From assembly GCA_015680685.1 (NCBI GenBank), contig MNCI01003697.1, forward strand, positions 60,278 through 124,277: a stretch of DNA of 64,000 nucleotides, read 5' to 3'. This DNA comes from Gnetum montanum (taxonomy: Eukaryota; Streptophyta; Gnetopsida; Gnetales; Gnetaceae). A program made the translations under genes and the position numbers. The notes under the pieces are model-generated. The model ran no database searches, was not told the DNA's origin, and saw nothing but the letters and a program-made list of their open reading frames with translations. Shown one piece after another: positions 48,344-59,555 of this stretch (its first letter is position 1; each line of letters starts with the position of its first letter).

Positions 48344-49799
48344 TACTATTGTTGATAGGGTTGCCTGTAGTTACCTTGTGGGTAAGGTAATTACTTAGGC
48401 ATTTGGTTTTTTTTTTCTGACAAACTTTGGATTTAGTATGTATGCCCTAGACTTTTGTAAGTGGATGATAATAGGACAACATCCCTCAGGATGTTCATAT
48501 TGGAACACTTTGCAACTAGTTTTGTCTTCAAAAATTGAGTCCACAACTTCCTCTATTGTAGTAACTTTTTTTTATTTTTTTTTTTACAAATTTCATTTCC
48601 ATTATCTTTTTTCTTCTTCATGTTCTTATTTCTGTTAAAGGTTTTTTTTCTTCTCTTTCACTGTCTTTAGTGTTATGGTAAATTTTTCATTCACACAGCC
48701 CCACATTTTCTCTATCTTTGTTGGAATATCATTTATTGATTTCTAAATAGATAGAGTCTTTCACTAGATCACATCTTTTAAGGTTTCTTATTCTTTCATT
48801 TCATGTTTATCTCTTTTTTTGATGGTTGATTCTTTATTGTACTCTTTAACAAATTTTCTTTTATGTAACTTCCTTCTTCTTTTGCTAACTTATCTAGTAA
48901 TATTTGAATTTGATGAGCTATCATTTCTAATAATCTACCTTGGACATATATTCCAAGGGTTTTTCAAGTCATATTTCTTAACCCATTGATGATGTGCCAT
49001 AGTTATTTTCTTTAAGAAAATTCATCTTGTATGCATCTATGTAATAGTGAATAGTATTTTTTCCATTACTGCATCAAGGGATTCATGTGTCCCTTGATTC
49101 CATCCTTGCATTTTTTTTCTTAAGTTCCACACTCTAAAATAAGTTTGATATTGGTTGTTAAAGAGTTAGAGCATGGTACTCCATCTTTAGATTGATTTCA
49201 GCTCTAAAGATCTATACCAGCTCTCTACTTTCTTAATGAGTATTTTTGGAAACAAATTTAATTTCTGCCAATTATTTTTTATGTTCTGTAGGATGCAAGC
49301 ATCATGGAAGGTTTGTAGATGATGTTGTGGATCTACATTATATCCTCCTTCAAACTTTAGAATAATATTCATATCAAGGCACTTGATGTGACTATCCCTT
49401 AAATGTCTAGTAGGTATGTACATAGATTTTTTGATATCAATCATATTGTGAGGGGCTAGTAGTGGTTCTTCATAGTCTTTGGATTTATAAGCTCTATTGT
49501 AGTGACGATCCCTTTGATGCTCATAACATTTTCTTCTCTCATCTCTAATTTCTCTTTCTCTATCTTCTTCATCATCTTCCACCTCCTTAGAATCTCTTTT
49601 ATCAACATGTCTTTCATGATCCCTTGTTCTTCATTCTCTCATGTCTAAGTCTATTAATGAGTGTAATCAAGAGAATGGGGAAGTTGAAGAAAGATGTTGG
49701 TTGGTTCTCCTTCTATGACTCCTTGATTCATCTCTTCTAGATCTATCAAAGGTTTTAGGCCTTAAATTTCTCCTAAGTCTAGAGTTTTCCTCTTATGTT
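48344..49799 (-). pseudogene. gag central part of element F (between copia H and gypsy D)
   Basis: On the minus strand from 49582: an Arg/Glu/Asp-rich linker (EDREREIRDERRKCYEHQRD), EPLLAPHNMIDIKKSM, then the capsid-like core CLDMNIILKFEGGYNVD and ACILQNIKNNWQKLNLFPKIL. Further downstream the motif C-X10-C-C-X4-H lies at 48461-48514 (CKVFQYEHPEGCC), followed by ILNPKF. It aligns with the gag of D over its full extent. Stops and frameshifts are present. Confidence 0.83.
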
Positions 49800-49804
49800 C
49801 TTAG
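49800..49804 (+). repeat. Target-site duplication of gypsy D (cttag), left copy
   Basis: The identical cttag is at 59551-59555 directly after the 3' LTR of D. Confidence 0.92.
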
Positions 49805-50371
49805 TGATGAACCGTGATATCACGTACACGATATCGTACATGTGATATCACATCCACCATGCGATATCGCATTCTACCTCATCTTCTATAAATAAGAGGT
49901 GATGCCCTTGGTTCTGACAGAATTAGATTTAGACCCTTAGCTAGACTCTTGCAGTTTTGTCATTCTAGAGTTAGAATTATTTCTGTGTGCCCGCAGTAGG
50001 AGTCATAGAGTGAACGGATCCTTATTTGAGCAATTTGTACCTAAGCACAATTTTGTGTACAGCAATAAAGATGATATTTATGATAAACCTTGTAGGATAT
50101 AGATTAAGCTAATTAGTAATTAATGATTATGTAATGCTTTCCTAGTTAATTAATATCTATCTCAACCTTCACCCTCCTTAGTTAAATACACTGAGTACGA
50201 CCGCTTTGAGCATGTGTGTAGTGCTTGGTAACCTAGTAACAATTAGTGTTTGGTAATCCTAGCAGCATTGCACTAGTTCAGGATGTGTACAGTAAGTGGG
50301 AATGGATACTGGTGTTAGGAACATTTAGAAACTAGTTAATGAATAGTTAATGTAAGTTAGCCACTTAGTTC
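49805..50371 (+). repeat. 5' LTR of element D (3' end lost in assembly gap)
   Basis: Begins TGATGAACCGTGATATC. The U3 carries repeated palindromic GATATC units (49815-49870), a TATA box 'tctataaataag' at 49886-49897 and AATAAAG near 50064. It matches the 3' LTR from 58744 to 59310; the last 240 bp of the LTR are hidden. Confidence 0.92.
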
Positions 50372-50611
50372 NNNNNNNNNNNNNNNNNNNNNNNNNNNNN
50401 NNNNNNNNNNNNNNNNNNNNNNNNNNNNNNNNNNNNNNNNNNNNNNNNNNNNNNNNNNNNNNNNNNNNNNNNNNNNNNNNNNNNNNNNNNNNNNNNNNNN
50501 NNNNNNNNNNNNNNNNNNNNNNNNNNNNNNNNNNNNNNNNNNNNNNNNNNNNNNNNNNNNNNNNNNNNNNNNNNNNNNNNNNNNNNNNNNNNNNNNNNNN
50601 NNNNNNNNNNN
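50372..50611. other. Assembly gap of 240 N
   Basis: Replaces the last 240 bp of the 5' LTR, the primer site and part of the leader of element D. By comparison with the 3' LTR and with B, about 350 bp are expected, so the N count is an estimate. Confidence 0.95.
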
Positions 50612-50646
50612 AGACAACAATACATTGCACACCAAACAAAACAAGA

Positions 50647-53210
50647 TGTCTTCTTCTTCGCATAAGAGCACTTCACTGCTTAGGACTAATACAAGAGGCA
50701 ATCGGTGGCATAATACACATAACCATGATCCACTAGTTCCTCAATAGTTTCGTGTGGTATATGCTCATCCCGATGAGTATGTACCCAATTTCACCTTTAT
50801 TCTCCACCAAGACAAACAACTACATTGTAGAGACTTGGAAGGTAACATAGTGTTGCTTCCAGACCGATTAGTTTCCAACATGCTCTTTTGTGCTCTCACA
50901 TGAATAGGAATGCCTCTTTTATATGTAGAATAAGTTGCATGTGATCATGACTCAAGAGACTATCATCCCACATAAGTGCAACGTCAAAGGGACTTGCGAC
51001 ATGAGAGATACCATACATCTTTGAAGTGTAAATGGCCCCATGACGCTCTGCACATTTTGAGAAAAATTCAGGATGGTGAACCTACTTCAATAGGTTCCCC
51101 ACGAAATGATGTTCCTCCTCTTGACATTGGTCAGGGGGTGGTGTATCAGAACCTTCACTCCACTATTCACAACCCTAGTTCTGATACCCATGAACACAAA
51201 GTGTTCAACTAAGGTACACGAACACATGATAAGGGCAGATGTTCTGATTGTGATCATGATCAAGGCCAAGACCACTGAAGAGAAGGTAGAAAACACTATC
51301 ATGGAGATGGTTCTCCTTCTTATTCACCTTCATTATCATCTTCACCCTCTCCTTCAGTGTCTGGATGTAGTCATAGGGAAACCAATCATGAGGATAAGGG
51401 AAAACAAAGTGAAAGTCATCAATGAGATAGTCAAGAATGAGGATGAGGGCACTTTAAAGAATCAAGGCATAGAAGAAGGGAGAGTAGGGAACCGTGTAGA
51501 TACCATAGACACTATGAACGAGATGATCATGAAGAACCCCTACTCACAACTAGAAGCATGCTAGATATAATGGAGGCCGTAAGAGTTCCAACATGGCACC
51601 AAAAGAATAGTAGGATCAAGAGGTTAGACATGAACAACATCCCACGAGTTGAAGGGGGATACAATGCTAATCCTAAAAATCATTTACAAGCATTACACAA
51701 TGCATGTGCCTTGCAAAACATAGAAAATGAATGGCAAAAACTGAAGTTGTTCCCAAGGATACTAGTGAGAGAAGCTAAAAGCTGGTACCAGTCCTTAGAA
51801 CTGGAATTCATTCAAAGGTGGAGTACAATGTTATAACTATTTAATGATAAATACCAAACATAATCTTGAGTGTCTAACCTGTGGAAGGAAATCCAAGGAT
51901 GGAAGCAAGGAAATCATGAACCCTTGGATGCTGCCATGGGTCACTATTACGCACTGTTACATTATTGCTCTAGCCATGGTTATTTGCAGCGGGATCAACT
52001 ATGCCATCTTGTGGATGGACTTAGGCATGAAAAAAGAAGAACCCTTGGGACATATGCACAAGGAAGGTTATCGGAGCTTAGGTCTCATAAAATTCATAGA
52101 TTGCTAGTGCAAGTTGCCAAAGAAAAAGGTGAGCTATGAAAGAGAGAAAGTGCAGAAGAATACAACCGAGATCCTTCCCTTTGGAAAAGGGGAGTGAGAT
52201 TTTGTGAGGAGGAAGAAGAGTCATCACTCGAAGAGATGGTGAATAGGAAAACTTTGCCTCTCCAAAAGTTAACATCAAAAGTATTGAAAAAGTTAGACCA
52301 AATATGGGACTCCCTGGATAGTAGGTATGAATATGTTCTTAAAATTGTAGAGTCTAGGGAGCAAGGTAGTGACCATGAAAAAAAGAAAAAGAGAGAAGTG
52401 GAAAATGCACATAACAAGGGTAAGGGTAAAATGGCCATCACAGAAGAGGTTGTGGATTAAAACATGGACAGTGATAGTGGATGCGAGATATGCCAATACG
52501 ACCGTCCTAAGGGATGTTGCCCAGTGATCTCACATCTACAAGAGTCTGGGGTGCATGCACTCAACCCATGAGTAAATAAATGGCAAGCACCCTGACAGTT
52601 ACCTTATCCCCAAGGTAACTCAAGGTAGTTCCATCAACCTTCAACATATTATCCAAGTGGAACTCCACCACAACCCATTGAGCAACATCAACAATGGCAA
52701 TACCCATAGTCCTGGGGGATGCCACCACCAAGGCAACAATACCCATATTGGCAACCTAACCCATATGGCTACTACGTGCAACATCTAATCTCTCCACGTG
52801 ACTCTGTTAGTTACATTACACCAACATCACTACCAAGCCCATGAGTATCATAGAACTCCTTCTCCTAGGGGAGATAAACCATAAATATACCATCCTTCAA
52901 ATCCATCCACAGCTCTCACACCAATAGCTCCATTACCACATGCTCCAGCAATGCAAGGGGAACTCCCTACTCAACCACAACAATGCAATGCCACAAGGGC
53001 TGTAAATACTCAACCCACTATTGGTTCTAACAACCATATGAAGAAAAGACCTTTCTTTAGAACCAATAGTCCAACCAAGCCCTTACAACTACAAGCAGTT
53101 GAACCTCTGAATGCCTTCCCATCAAATAAAGCTTCAAAGCTCCCTTTGAACCAAACACTGAGCTCAATGCATACGGTTATGTTAACACATGCCATTACTG
53201 ACTAGATCAA
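50647..53210 (+). pseudogene. gag of element D, broken by stops
   Basis: The start ATG at 50647 (MSSSSHK) is the same as in B. The N-terminal domain has VVYAHPDEYVPNFTFIL. A His/Asp/Ser-rich linker (51200-51540) precedes the capsid-like core RLDMNNIPRVEGGYNANP (51622-51680), ALQNIENEWQKLKLFPRI and SWYQSLELEF. Then come HYYALLHYCSSHGY (51940-51985), an acidic/basic coiled segment (52200-52440), the motif C-X2-C-X7-C-C-X4-H (52482-52535), HALNP and a Pro/Gln/Tyr-rich tail (52600-52990). Gag would assemble the particle. Stops sit at former Gln, Arg or Trp codons, and at least one frame change occurs near 51890. Confidence 0.87.
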
Positions 53211-53770
53211 GGTTGGCCACCTTCCCTGGAAATTCTCTAATCCTGGAAGTCCTCTAATCTATCTCCAAATCGCTGGGAATGAGCCATGTAAAGCTCTTCT
53301 AGATTTAGGTTCTAGAGTCAACTTAATATCTCAAGAAATGTACAAATCCTAGAACCTACCTCCATTAAAGAAGAGCAATATTCATCGAGAGTTGGCTGAC
53401 CAGTCCATCATTGTTCCCTTGGGACTAGTGGAGGACATCATCACCATTATGTGTGGGTGGTCGTACCTAGCTAATTTGCTAGTGATACAAGTGAATAATG
53501 GTAAAGGGGACTTCCCAATAATAATGGGAAGGGTATGGCTAAGTACTATAGATGCATGCCTCGGAATCTGTGATCTTTCCCTAGAAATATCTAAGGAGAA
53601 CACTTTTGGAAAGATCAAGAAGGAGAAGGTTCCATGCATTGCATACAGTGATACAGGGTGCAATTGCATGAAGAGATCATGGGTTGTGCAAATTTTAGCA
53701 TTGTCTGTATGCAACTGGTGTGAACAAAACATTAACATACAAAAGTGCCTGTATGTAGCAGCCACATGAC
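53211..53770 (+). pseudogene. Aspartic protease of element D, broken
   Basis: Reads VGHLPWKFSNPGSPLIYLQI, then ALLDLGSRVNLISQEMY (about 53295-53345), then a stop and LPPLKKSNIHRELADQ. The open stretch 53392-53769 continues IIVPLGLVEDIITIMCGW and PIIMGRVWLSTIDACLGIC. The D-L-G-S active site with following VNL is the variant known from Athila proteases (DLGASVNL-type, from memory), so it is not in itself damage. It would process the gag-pol polyprotein. Confidence 0.85.
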
Positions 53771-53817
53771 AAGAAGACACATAGTGGCTAATAGATAATC
53801 AAGAGAGAAACTCACTA

Positions 53818-54207
53818 ATGTGCATGGAACTAACTGAGGGAATAACTTACGCTTACATTGAAAGCATAGACACACTAGAGCAAGTTTGTTGCCAACTTCC
53901 AAGCCTTAACCTTGAAAACATCAATTGGGGGAAGTTGGAAATTCCTAAAAAATTCAAACAAGAGCCCCTAGAATTGAAATCATTATCCACCAGTCTAGAA
54001 TATATGATTCTTGAAAATGGAAAACTGGTAATCATCAACACAAGACTTGCTTCCAAACAAAAAGGAAGATTGCTAAAAGTAATAAACAAGTGGTCAAAGG
54101 CCCTTGCTTGGTCATATCCCGAATTAACTAGAATAGATCCTGGGATATGCCAGCATAGGATTTACACTAACCCATCCATGAAATCTCAAAAACAACCACA
54201 GAGGTGA
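53818..54207 (+). pseudogene. Protease-RT connecting segment, element D
   Basis: An open stretch of 129 codons containing LEIPKKFKQEPLELKSL, YMILENGKLVIINTRL and KVINKWSKALAWSYPELTRIDPGICQHRIY. Homologous sequence is in B (31495-31780), where it reads LEIPNNFKQEPLELK. This spacer precedes RT in Athila-type polyproteins (the ELKPLPxHLKYAFL...GWxxxDIxGIxPxxCxHxI region). Its role is as part of pol, without an enzymatic function of its own. Confidence 0.8.
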
Positions 54208-55068
54208 TTGAACCCAAAATTGAAGAAAGTAGTAAAAGAAGAAATACAACAGCTTCTTAAGGCTAGGTTCATATATCCCATTACTGATAGTGAATGGGTT
54301 AGCCCTCTGGTAATTGTGCCTAAAAAGGGAGACAACTGGAGGGTGTGCATAGATTTTAGGCTACTGAACATGGCAACATTTAAGGATCACTTTCCGTTGC
54401 CATTCGTTGACCAAGTCTTAGACACCATAGTAGGGCATCACTATTACAGTTTCCTGGATGGCTATAGCAAATACAACCAAATACAGATAGCCCCATAAGA
54501 CCAAGCCAAGAAAACAGTCACCAGTCCTTGGGTAATGTTTGTGTATAAACAAATTCCATTTGGCTTGTATAATGCTTCTGCCACGTTTCAACACCTAGTT
54601 CTAAGCATGTTCTAACAACAAATAGGGAATAGAGTGGAAGTCTTTATGGATGACTTCTCCACCTATGGAACAAGTTTTGATCAAGCCTTGGACCAATTAA
54701 AGCAAGTGCTGAAAGGATGTGTAGAAACTAATCTAAGGCTCAACAAGTAGAAAAGCCATTTAATGATCCAAGAAGGCATAGTACTTGGGCATAAGATTTC
54801 ACATGCAAGAATAGAGGTAGACCTAGATAAAATTAGGGTTATCCAGGGAATCACCTGTCAACTGGAAACTGTCAAAGGCATTCGGTCATTTCTTGGACAC
54901 ACTAGCTACTATAGGAGATTCATTGAGAACTTCTCCAAGATTTCCAAATCGTTGGTAGAGCTAACAAAGAAGGATGTACCTTTTGAGTGGACTAGGGAAT
55001 GTGAACGAGCATTCCAAACCTTGAAACGAAAGCTAGTAGAAACTTCCATTCTACAAGCTCCTGACTAG
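54208..55068 (+). pseudogene. Reverse transcriptase of element D, broken
   Basis: Reads LNPKLKKVVKEEIQQLLK, WVSPLVIVPKKGDNWRVCIDFRLLN, HYYSFLDGYSKYNQIQIAP, then FGLYNASATFQ and VEVFMDDFSTYG (about 54637-54672), the catalytic box with both Asp intact. The connection reads HKISHARIEVDLDKIRVIQGI and FLGHTSYYRRFIENFSKISK. Three or four in-frame stops (after IAP, after SMF, after NK) disrupt it. The FMDDFS box and overall sequence place it in the Athila/Tat part of Ty3/gypsy. Confidence 0.93.
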
Positions 55069-55440
55069 TCTAGACCATTCCACATCATGACTGACACATC
55101 CAATTATGCCTTAGGAGTTGTACTTACATAATTAGATGACCAAAAATACCCTTACTACATCCACTATGCAAGTAGAAGTATCGTTGGTGCACAACTTAAC
55201 TACACAACTACAGAGAAAGAATTAATGGCTATAGTGTTTGTACTAGATAAATTTAGGCACTATGTGTTAGGTTACAAAGTGTTCATCCACATGGATCGTA
55301 GTGCAATTGGGTTCCTCATGAGCAAGCCAATGGTTAGCCCTTGTATTATATGATGGCTGGTAATTCTATAGGAGTTCGATCTAATGATGATCGATTGGAA
55401 AGGCACCGAGAACGTAGTTGCAGATCCTTTATCTTGGTTG
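55069..55440 (+). pseudogene. RNase H of element D, broken
   Basis: Reads RPFHIMTDTSNYALGVVL (first catalytic Asp intact), YPYYIHYASRSIVGAQLNYTTTEKELMAIVF (Glu and following residues intact), KFRHYVLGYKVFIHMD. It ends KGTENVVADPLSWLR, the end of the RNase H domain. Stops occur after VVLT and near 55350-55370. It degrades the RNA strand during cDNA synthesis. Confidence 0.9.
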
Positions 55441-55599
55441 CGCTGGGACAACAAAGAGGATGAATATGTAATGTCTAATCATTTTCCTGATGAAGCCCTC
55501 TTTGCCAATGTACTGAATAACCAACTACACACAGAGATGAACTGGTATAGTAGCATTCTCATCTATCTCCTTACTCAACAAACACCATAGGAACTGGAC

Positions 55600-56790
55600 C
55601 TTAGAAAGAAACAATAGTTTCTTCACAAAGCCAAGTACTTCATGGAGATCAATGGACAACTTTACAAAGTGTGTCTTGATGGCTTGGTTCGATGGTGCGT
55701 GCCCAAGGTAGACCAACTGAGAGCTCACCAAGATGCTCATGAGGGCCCTTGTGGGGGTCATTATGCGGGGAGACGAACGACTATTAAGATCTTGCTTGTA
55801 GGATATTACTAGCGAACAGTATTTCAGGATGCCCATCAATTTGTCCAATCTTGTGAGTGTTGTCAACATGATGGGGGAATGACTACTAAAATGGAGGATC
55901 CGCAACAATGGATTCAACCGTTAGAACCCTTTGAAATTTTAGGAATAGACTTTATGGGGCCCATTACACCAATGTCCAATGGAAAAGATTACATTGTAGT
56001 TGCCATAGACTATTTAACAAAATGGGCTAAAGTAGCTACTATTAAATACTGCACATCATCTATAGCTGCACAATTTGTTCAACAACAAATTGTAAATAGG
56101 TTTAGTATGCCATGTGCACTTATTTCGGATAATGGAACACACTTCACAGGTGCAACTTCTTGAAAGTTAATGCAACACTTAGGGGTTGAACATAAATTGA
56201 CTACACCTTATCACCCCCAAGCTAACGGACAAGCTGAGGTCACCAATAGGGAGATCACTAAAATATTAACTAGGATAATTAGCAAGTATAGGCAAGATTG
56301 GAGCACTAAACTGAATGATGCTCTTTGGGCATACCTCTCCACCTGGAAACTCCCTATAGGCTACTCTCCCTATGAGTTAGTGTACAGAAAGCTTCCAATG
56401 CTTCTGATTAAAACAAAGCTCCATACACTATCAACGGCTTGTGACCTGCACCTCAATCTTGATCTAGCACAAAAACAAAGGTTGGAAACTTTAAATGAGC
56501 TAGACAAAAATCAATTAGGTGCCCTATCATCAAATGAGTTGCACAAGGCATATAATAAGCAATTTCATGACTTGAAGATTTGAAAGGTCAAGTATCAACC
56601 AGGAGATAAGGTTCTCTATTGGAACCCCACACATGTGCCATAACACAAAAAATTTCAAACACTATGGGAAGGACCTTACATTATTCATGCAACCTTTCCT
56701 TCAAGGGCCATGACCATATACAAACCTAAGAGCCTTGATAAGAGATTGTTAGTTAATGTGCAACAGACCAAACCCTTCCATGAATCTAGA
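55600..56790 (+). pseudogene. Integrase of element D, broken
   Basis: The zinc module reads HQDAHEGPCGGHYAGRRTTIK...FQDAHQFVQSCECCQ (H-X-H-C-X2-C pattern, 55718-55868). The catalytic core reads ILGIDFMGPITPMSNGKDYI (first Asp), CALISDNGTHFTGA (second Asp) and HPQANGQAEVTNREI (Glu), so the D-D-E triad is present. The C-terminal domain reads KFQTLWEGPYIIHATFPSRA. Stops: one in YY-RTVF, one after GATS (56161-56163), one at 56581, one near 56641. No chromodomain. Confidence 0.93.
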
Positions 56791-58743
56791 ATGGTTAGTG
56801 GACATAATACCTTTGAGAAGGGATGACCCTGCTCACTATTTTTGATCTCCTCCTTCCAACTTAGTCATGGGGAAGACGGCCACCTCTGCTAACCATTTGA
56901 GGCCCTCAATTCCTTTTTAAGTTTTTGTTTTATAAATTTCTTTAATTTTTATTTTTTTTGCAACATCGTTATACTTTCTCATTATTTGTCTAACTCTTTA
57001 TTTTTTATTTTTATTTTTGTCTTTTTTTTGTTGTTTTTGTTTTGTTAGATTCGTCACCTAATAAGTGCTCCTGATGGTGGTATGAACTGTATTCTATTGA
57101 TTGCTAATGTTTTTTTTTTACCTTTGAGTTATAATGTTGATACTAAGGTATGGTTCTTTTGATATAACAGGCAATGAGTCCATGTCATCCATGCATCCAT
57201 GAATTTCTATGGTCTCTCTTGGATTGGAACTGTATAGTCCCCTTCTTTAATAATAAAATTATTAACAAATTGGTGATTGGGCATTTCTCCAACTAAGGAA
57301 GGACTCAAGGACTGAAAAGGGTATGACTTCAAAGGGATTTGATGCATTTGTGCTGGCTATTCTCTTGGGTGCTTGGATGTTTCTTCTTGAGTTTTCCTTA
57401 TCATTTCGACATTGCTCCATTATCGAGAAGCTAAGCCAATAAAAATAAGTTTTTGCATGATGTGGTTCTCATGCAAAAGAAAAAAAAATAGTGAGAATTC
57501 AAAGCACACCCCTTAGAAAAAATAATCATTTGGGCTACAAGTGCTAGTTATGGAACTAAAAAGACATGTTCCCTCTAAGTAAGGCCCTTTCTCTCTTCCA
57601 ACTTCTCCCTTTTTCATTTTCCTCGAAATGGTGTTGACTCTTTGACAAAAGCATTTTTGTTACTTCAAGTGGATGGATTGGCCAAGTGTATTAATGTGAA
57701 GTCATTGGATGTGGATTATTTGAGGCTGGATTTGGAATGAGATCTACTCAGTTACATTAATCATAAATACACAAGGGATTGTACACCACCTTGTTCTTGG
57801 GACTCCATTCCATTCTCTTCTCCCCATCATTTTTTCTCCATTTCCCACTTCATTGCTAGTTGTATCAGTAGCCTATATTTTGGTTGATGCATTGTTTTCT
57901 CTTTGGTGGATTCTTGTGGTTAAGTCTTTAACTCTTGCTCCCAAACAACATTTCCAGAGCCTATGGACTCTTTGAATGTGGGTTTGTTAGGGCATAAAGG
58001 GCATGAGCCTGCTTTGGGGAGGATCCACTTGCATTCCTATTTGGTGCATCAGTTAACTTCTTTCCTTAAACATTTCTGCAATCAACATTTTTTTTGTTTT
58101 GTTTCATTCCCATCTCTGACATCCATTTTATCGGCGTTGTCGTTGTTTCTTTTTCTCCATCTTTCTTATTCCTTATCTTTTTCTATTCTATCACTACTAG
58201 AGGATCACTCTTAGTCATGGGGACCTTGGTCCAATTTTTTCAATTTTTCCTAACCCCTACACCTTGGGTAGTCACTAGTGTTATATCTCTAGAAGCCATA
58301 TTGGCCATATCACAACTCAACCAATGGATCTTACACCGAGGTAATGTATCAACTGTATTTTGATTTACTTATCCTTACTCATATGTGACTATGTTGTGTG
58401 TGCAGATGGCAATCATACAACAATACACTAGACCTGGAGGAAACACTTAGGATGGACTGGTGCTGGAACAATTGTGCAAGGAACAAGATTGATGGTGCAG
58501 CTATGGATGGATAACAGAAGATGCAATCTTGGCATCGGCAACAACACGTCTTCTCCTTTTCTCTCTCTCTCTCTTCTCTCTCAGCTACCAAATAAGGCTG
58601 GATGTCAATTGTGTATATTGTTCACTCTTGTAGTCATGAATACTAATGTTGCCATGTATTGTAATGTTGATCCGTTCACATGTCATCCCCTTCACCATTA
58701 GTTGTCATTCAAGTCAATAATCCCATACCTTCACATGGGGGTA
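56791..58743 (+). other. 3' region of element D
   Basis: Non-coding sequence with the group's landmarks: 'cttagtcatggggaagacgg' (56861-56880), inverted repeat (57456-57510), 'gggctacaagtgctagttatgg' type tract (57533), 'gagcctgctttggggaggat' (58006), 'caataatcccataccttcac' (58715) and the polypurine-like 'gggggta' (58737-58743). Short open stretches at 57963-58363 are Ser/Leu/Phe-rich but not conserved with B or C, so I do not call an env gene. Confidence 0.7.
57456..57510 (+). repeat. Conserved 3'-region inverted repeat, copy in element D
   Basis: The arms 'catgatgtggttctcatgc' (57456) and 'gtgagaattcaaagcacacc' (57491-57510) flank an A-rich loop. It is the shortest and clearest copy. Confidence 0.65.
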
Positions 58744-59550
58744 TGATGAATTGCAATATCATGTACGCAATATCACATCCACCACGCGATATCACATACA
58801 CAATATCACATCCTACCTCATCTTCTATAAATAAGAGGCGGTGTCTTTGGTTCTGATAGAATTAGATTTAGACCCTTAGCCAGACTCTTGCAGTTTTGTC
58901 ATTCTAGAGTTAGAATTATTTCTGTGTGCCCGCAGTAGGAGTCATAGAGTGAACAAATATTTATTCAAGCAATTTGTACCTGAGCACAATTTTTTGTATG
59001 GCAATAAAGATAAACTTTATGATAAACCTTGCAGCATATAGATTAAGCTAATTAGTAATTAATGATTGTTTAACACTTTCCTAGTTTATTAATATCCCTC
59101 TCAACCTTCACCCCCCTTAGTTAAATACACTCAATATGACCACTTTGAGCATGTGTGTAGTGCTTGGTAACCTAGTAATGATTAATGTTTGATAACCTTA
59201 GTAGCGTTGCACTGGTTCAGGATGTGTATGACAAGTGGGAATGGATACTGGTGTTAGGAACATTTAGAAACTAGTTAATGAATAGTTAATGTAAGTTAGC
59301 CACTTAGTTCTCTCTCCCTCTCCTTTATTAGTAGAAGGCATAAAAAATACAAAAACTATAAAAATCATATACCTCAAGCTTAGTTAACCATACAACCGTG
59401 ACAATACAAGTAAGACTGGGAAGACAATGATTGATTAACCCTGAGTATTCCATTAAGGTACATAAGCACTTGGTCCTTGGAGTTCGACCAGATCATGCGT
59501 GAAACACTCGTATTCATATGGTTGAGTGTAGGGTACCTTGCCACTCATCA
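58744..59550 (+). repeat. 3' LTR of element D
   Basis: 807 bp from TGATGAATTGCAATATC to CCACTCATCA. GATATC/aatatc repeats occupy the U3, with a TATA box near 58824 (tctataaataag) and AATAAAG near 59003. It is followed directly by the target-site duplication cttag. Compared with the 5' LTR it differs mostly by transitions plus a rearranged U3 repeat block. Confidence 0.93.
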
Positions 59551-59555
59551 CTTAG

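Larger units (their letters stand above)
49805..59550 (+). mobile_element. Gypsy element D, best-preserved Athila-like copy, nested in F
   Basis: Plus-strand element of 9.7 kb with both LTRs and a perfect target-site duplication cttag. It contains gag, protease, RT, RNase H and integrase in order with long open segments, but about a dozen in-frame stops in pol alone. It inserted into the N-terminal part of gag of element F, which continues at 59556. It lacks the extra ORF seen in B and F. The relatively good preservation suggests it is younger than A, B, C and F. A 240-N gap removes the end of the 5' LTR and the primer site. Confidence 0.95.

Noticed and set aside
50325-50701. Overlapping minus-strand open frames across the N run
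   Set aside because: They consist almost entirely of undetermined residues from the assembly gap in the LTR/leader of D.
53295-53345. D-L-G-S protease site in D as a mutated active site
   Set aside because: Athila-type proteases normally have a D-L-G-A/S-like site, so it is a family variant, not damage.
53382-53780. 132-codon minus-strand frame
   Set aside because: Exact antisense shadow of the protease region of element D.
55525-55917. 130-codon minus-strand frame
   Set aside because: Antisense of the integrase zinc-binding region of element D. The plus-strand frame at 3584-3907 looks similar only because element A lies on the opposite strand, so that frame is antisense to A's integrase.
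57963-58363. Possible env-like gene in element D
   Set aside because: Two overlapping short Ser/Leu/Phe-rich frames in a region that is non-coding and not conserved as protein in B or C; no signal peptide-transmembrane arrangement I would trust.
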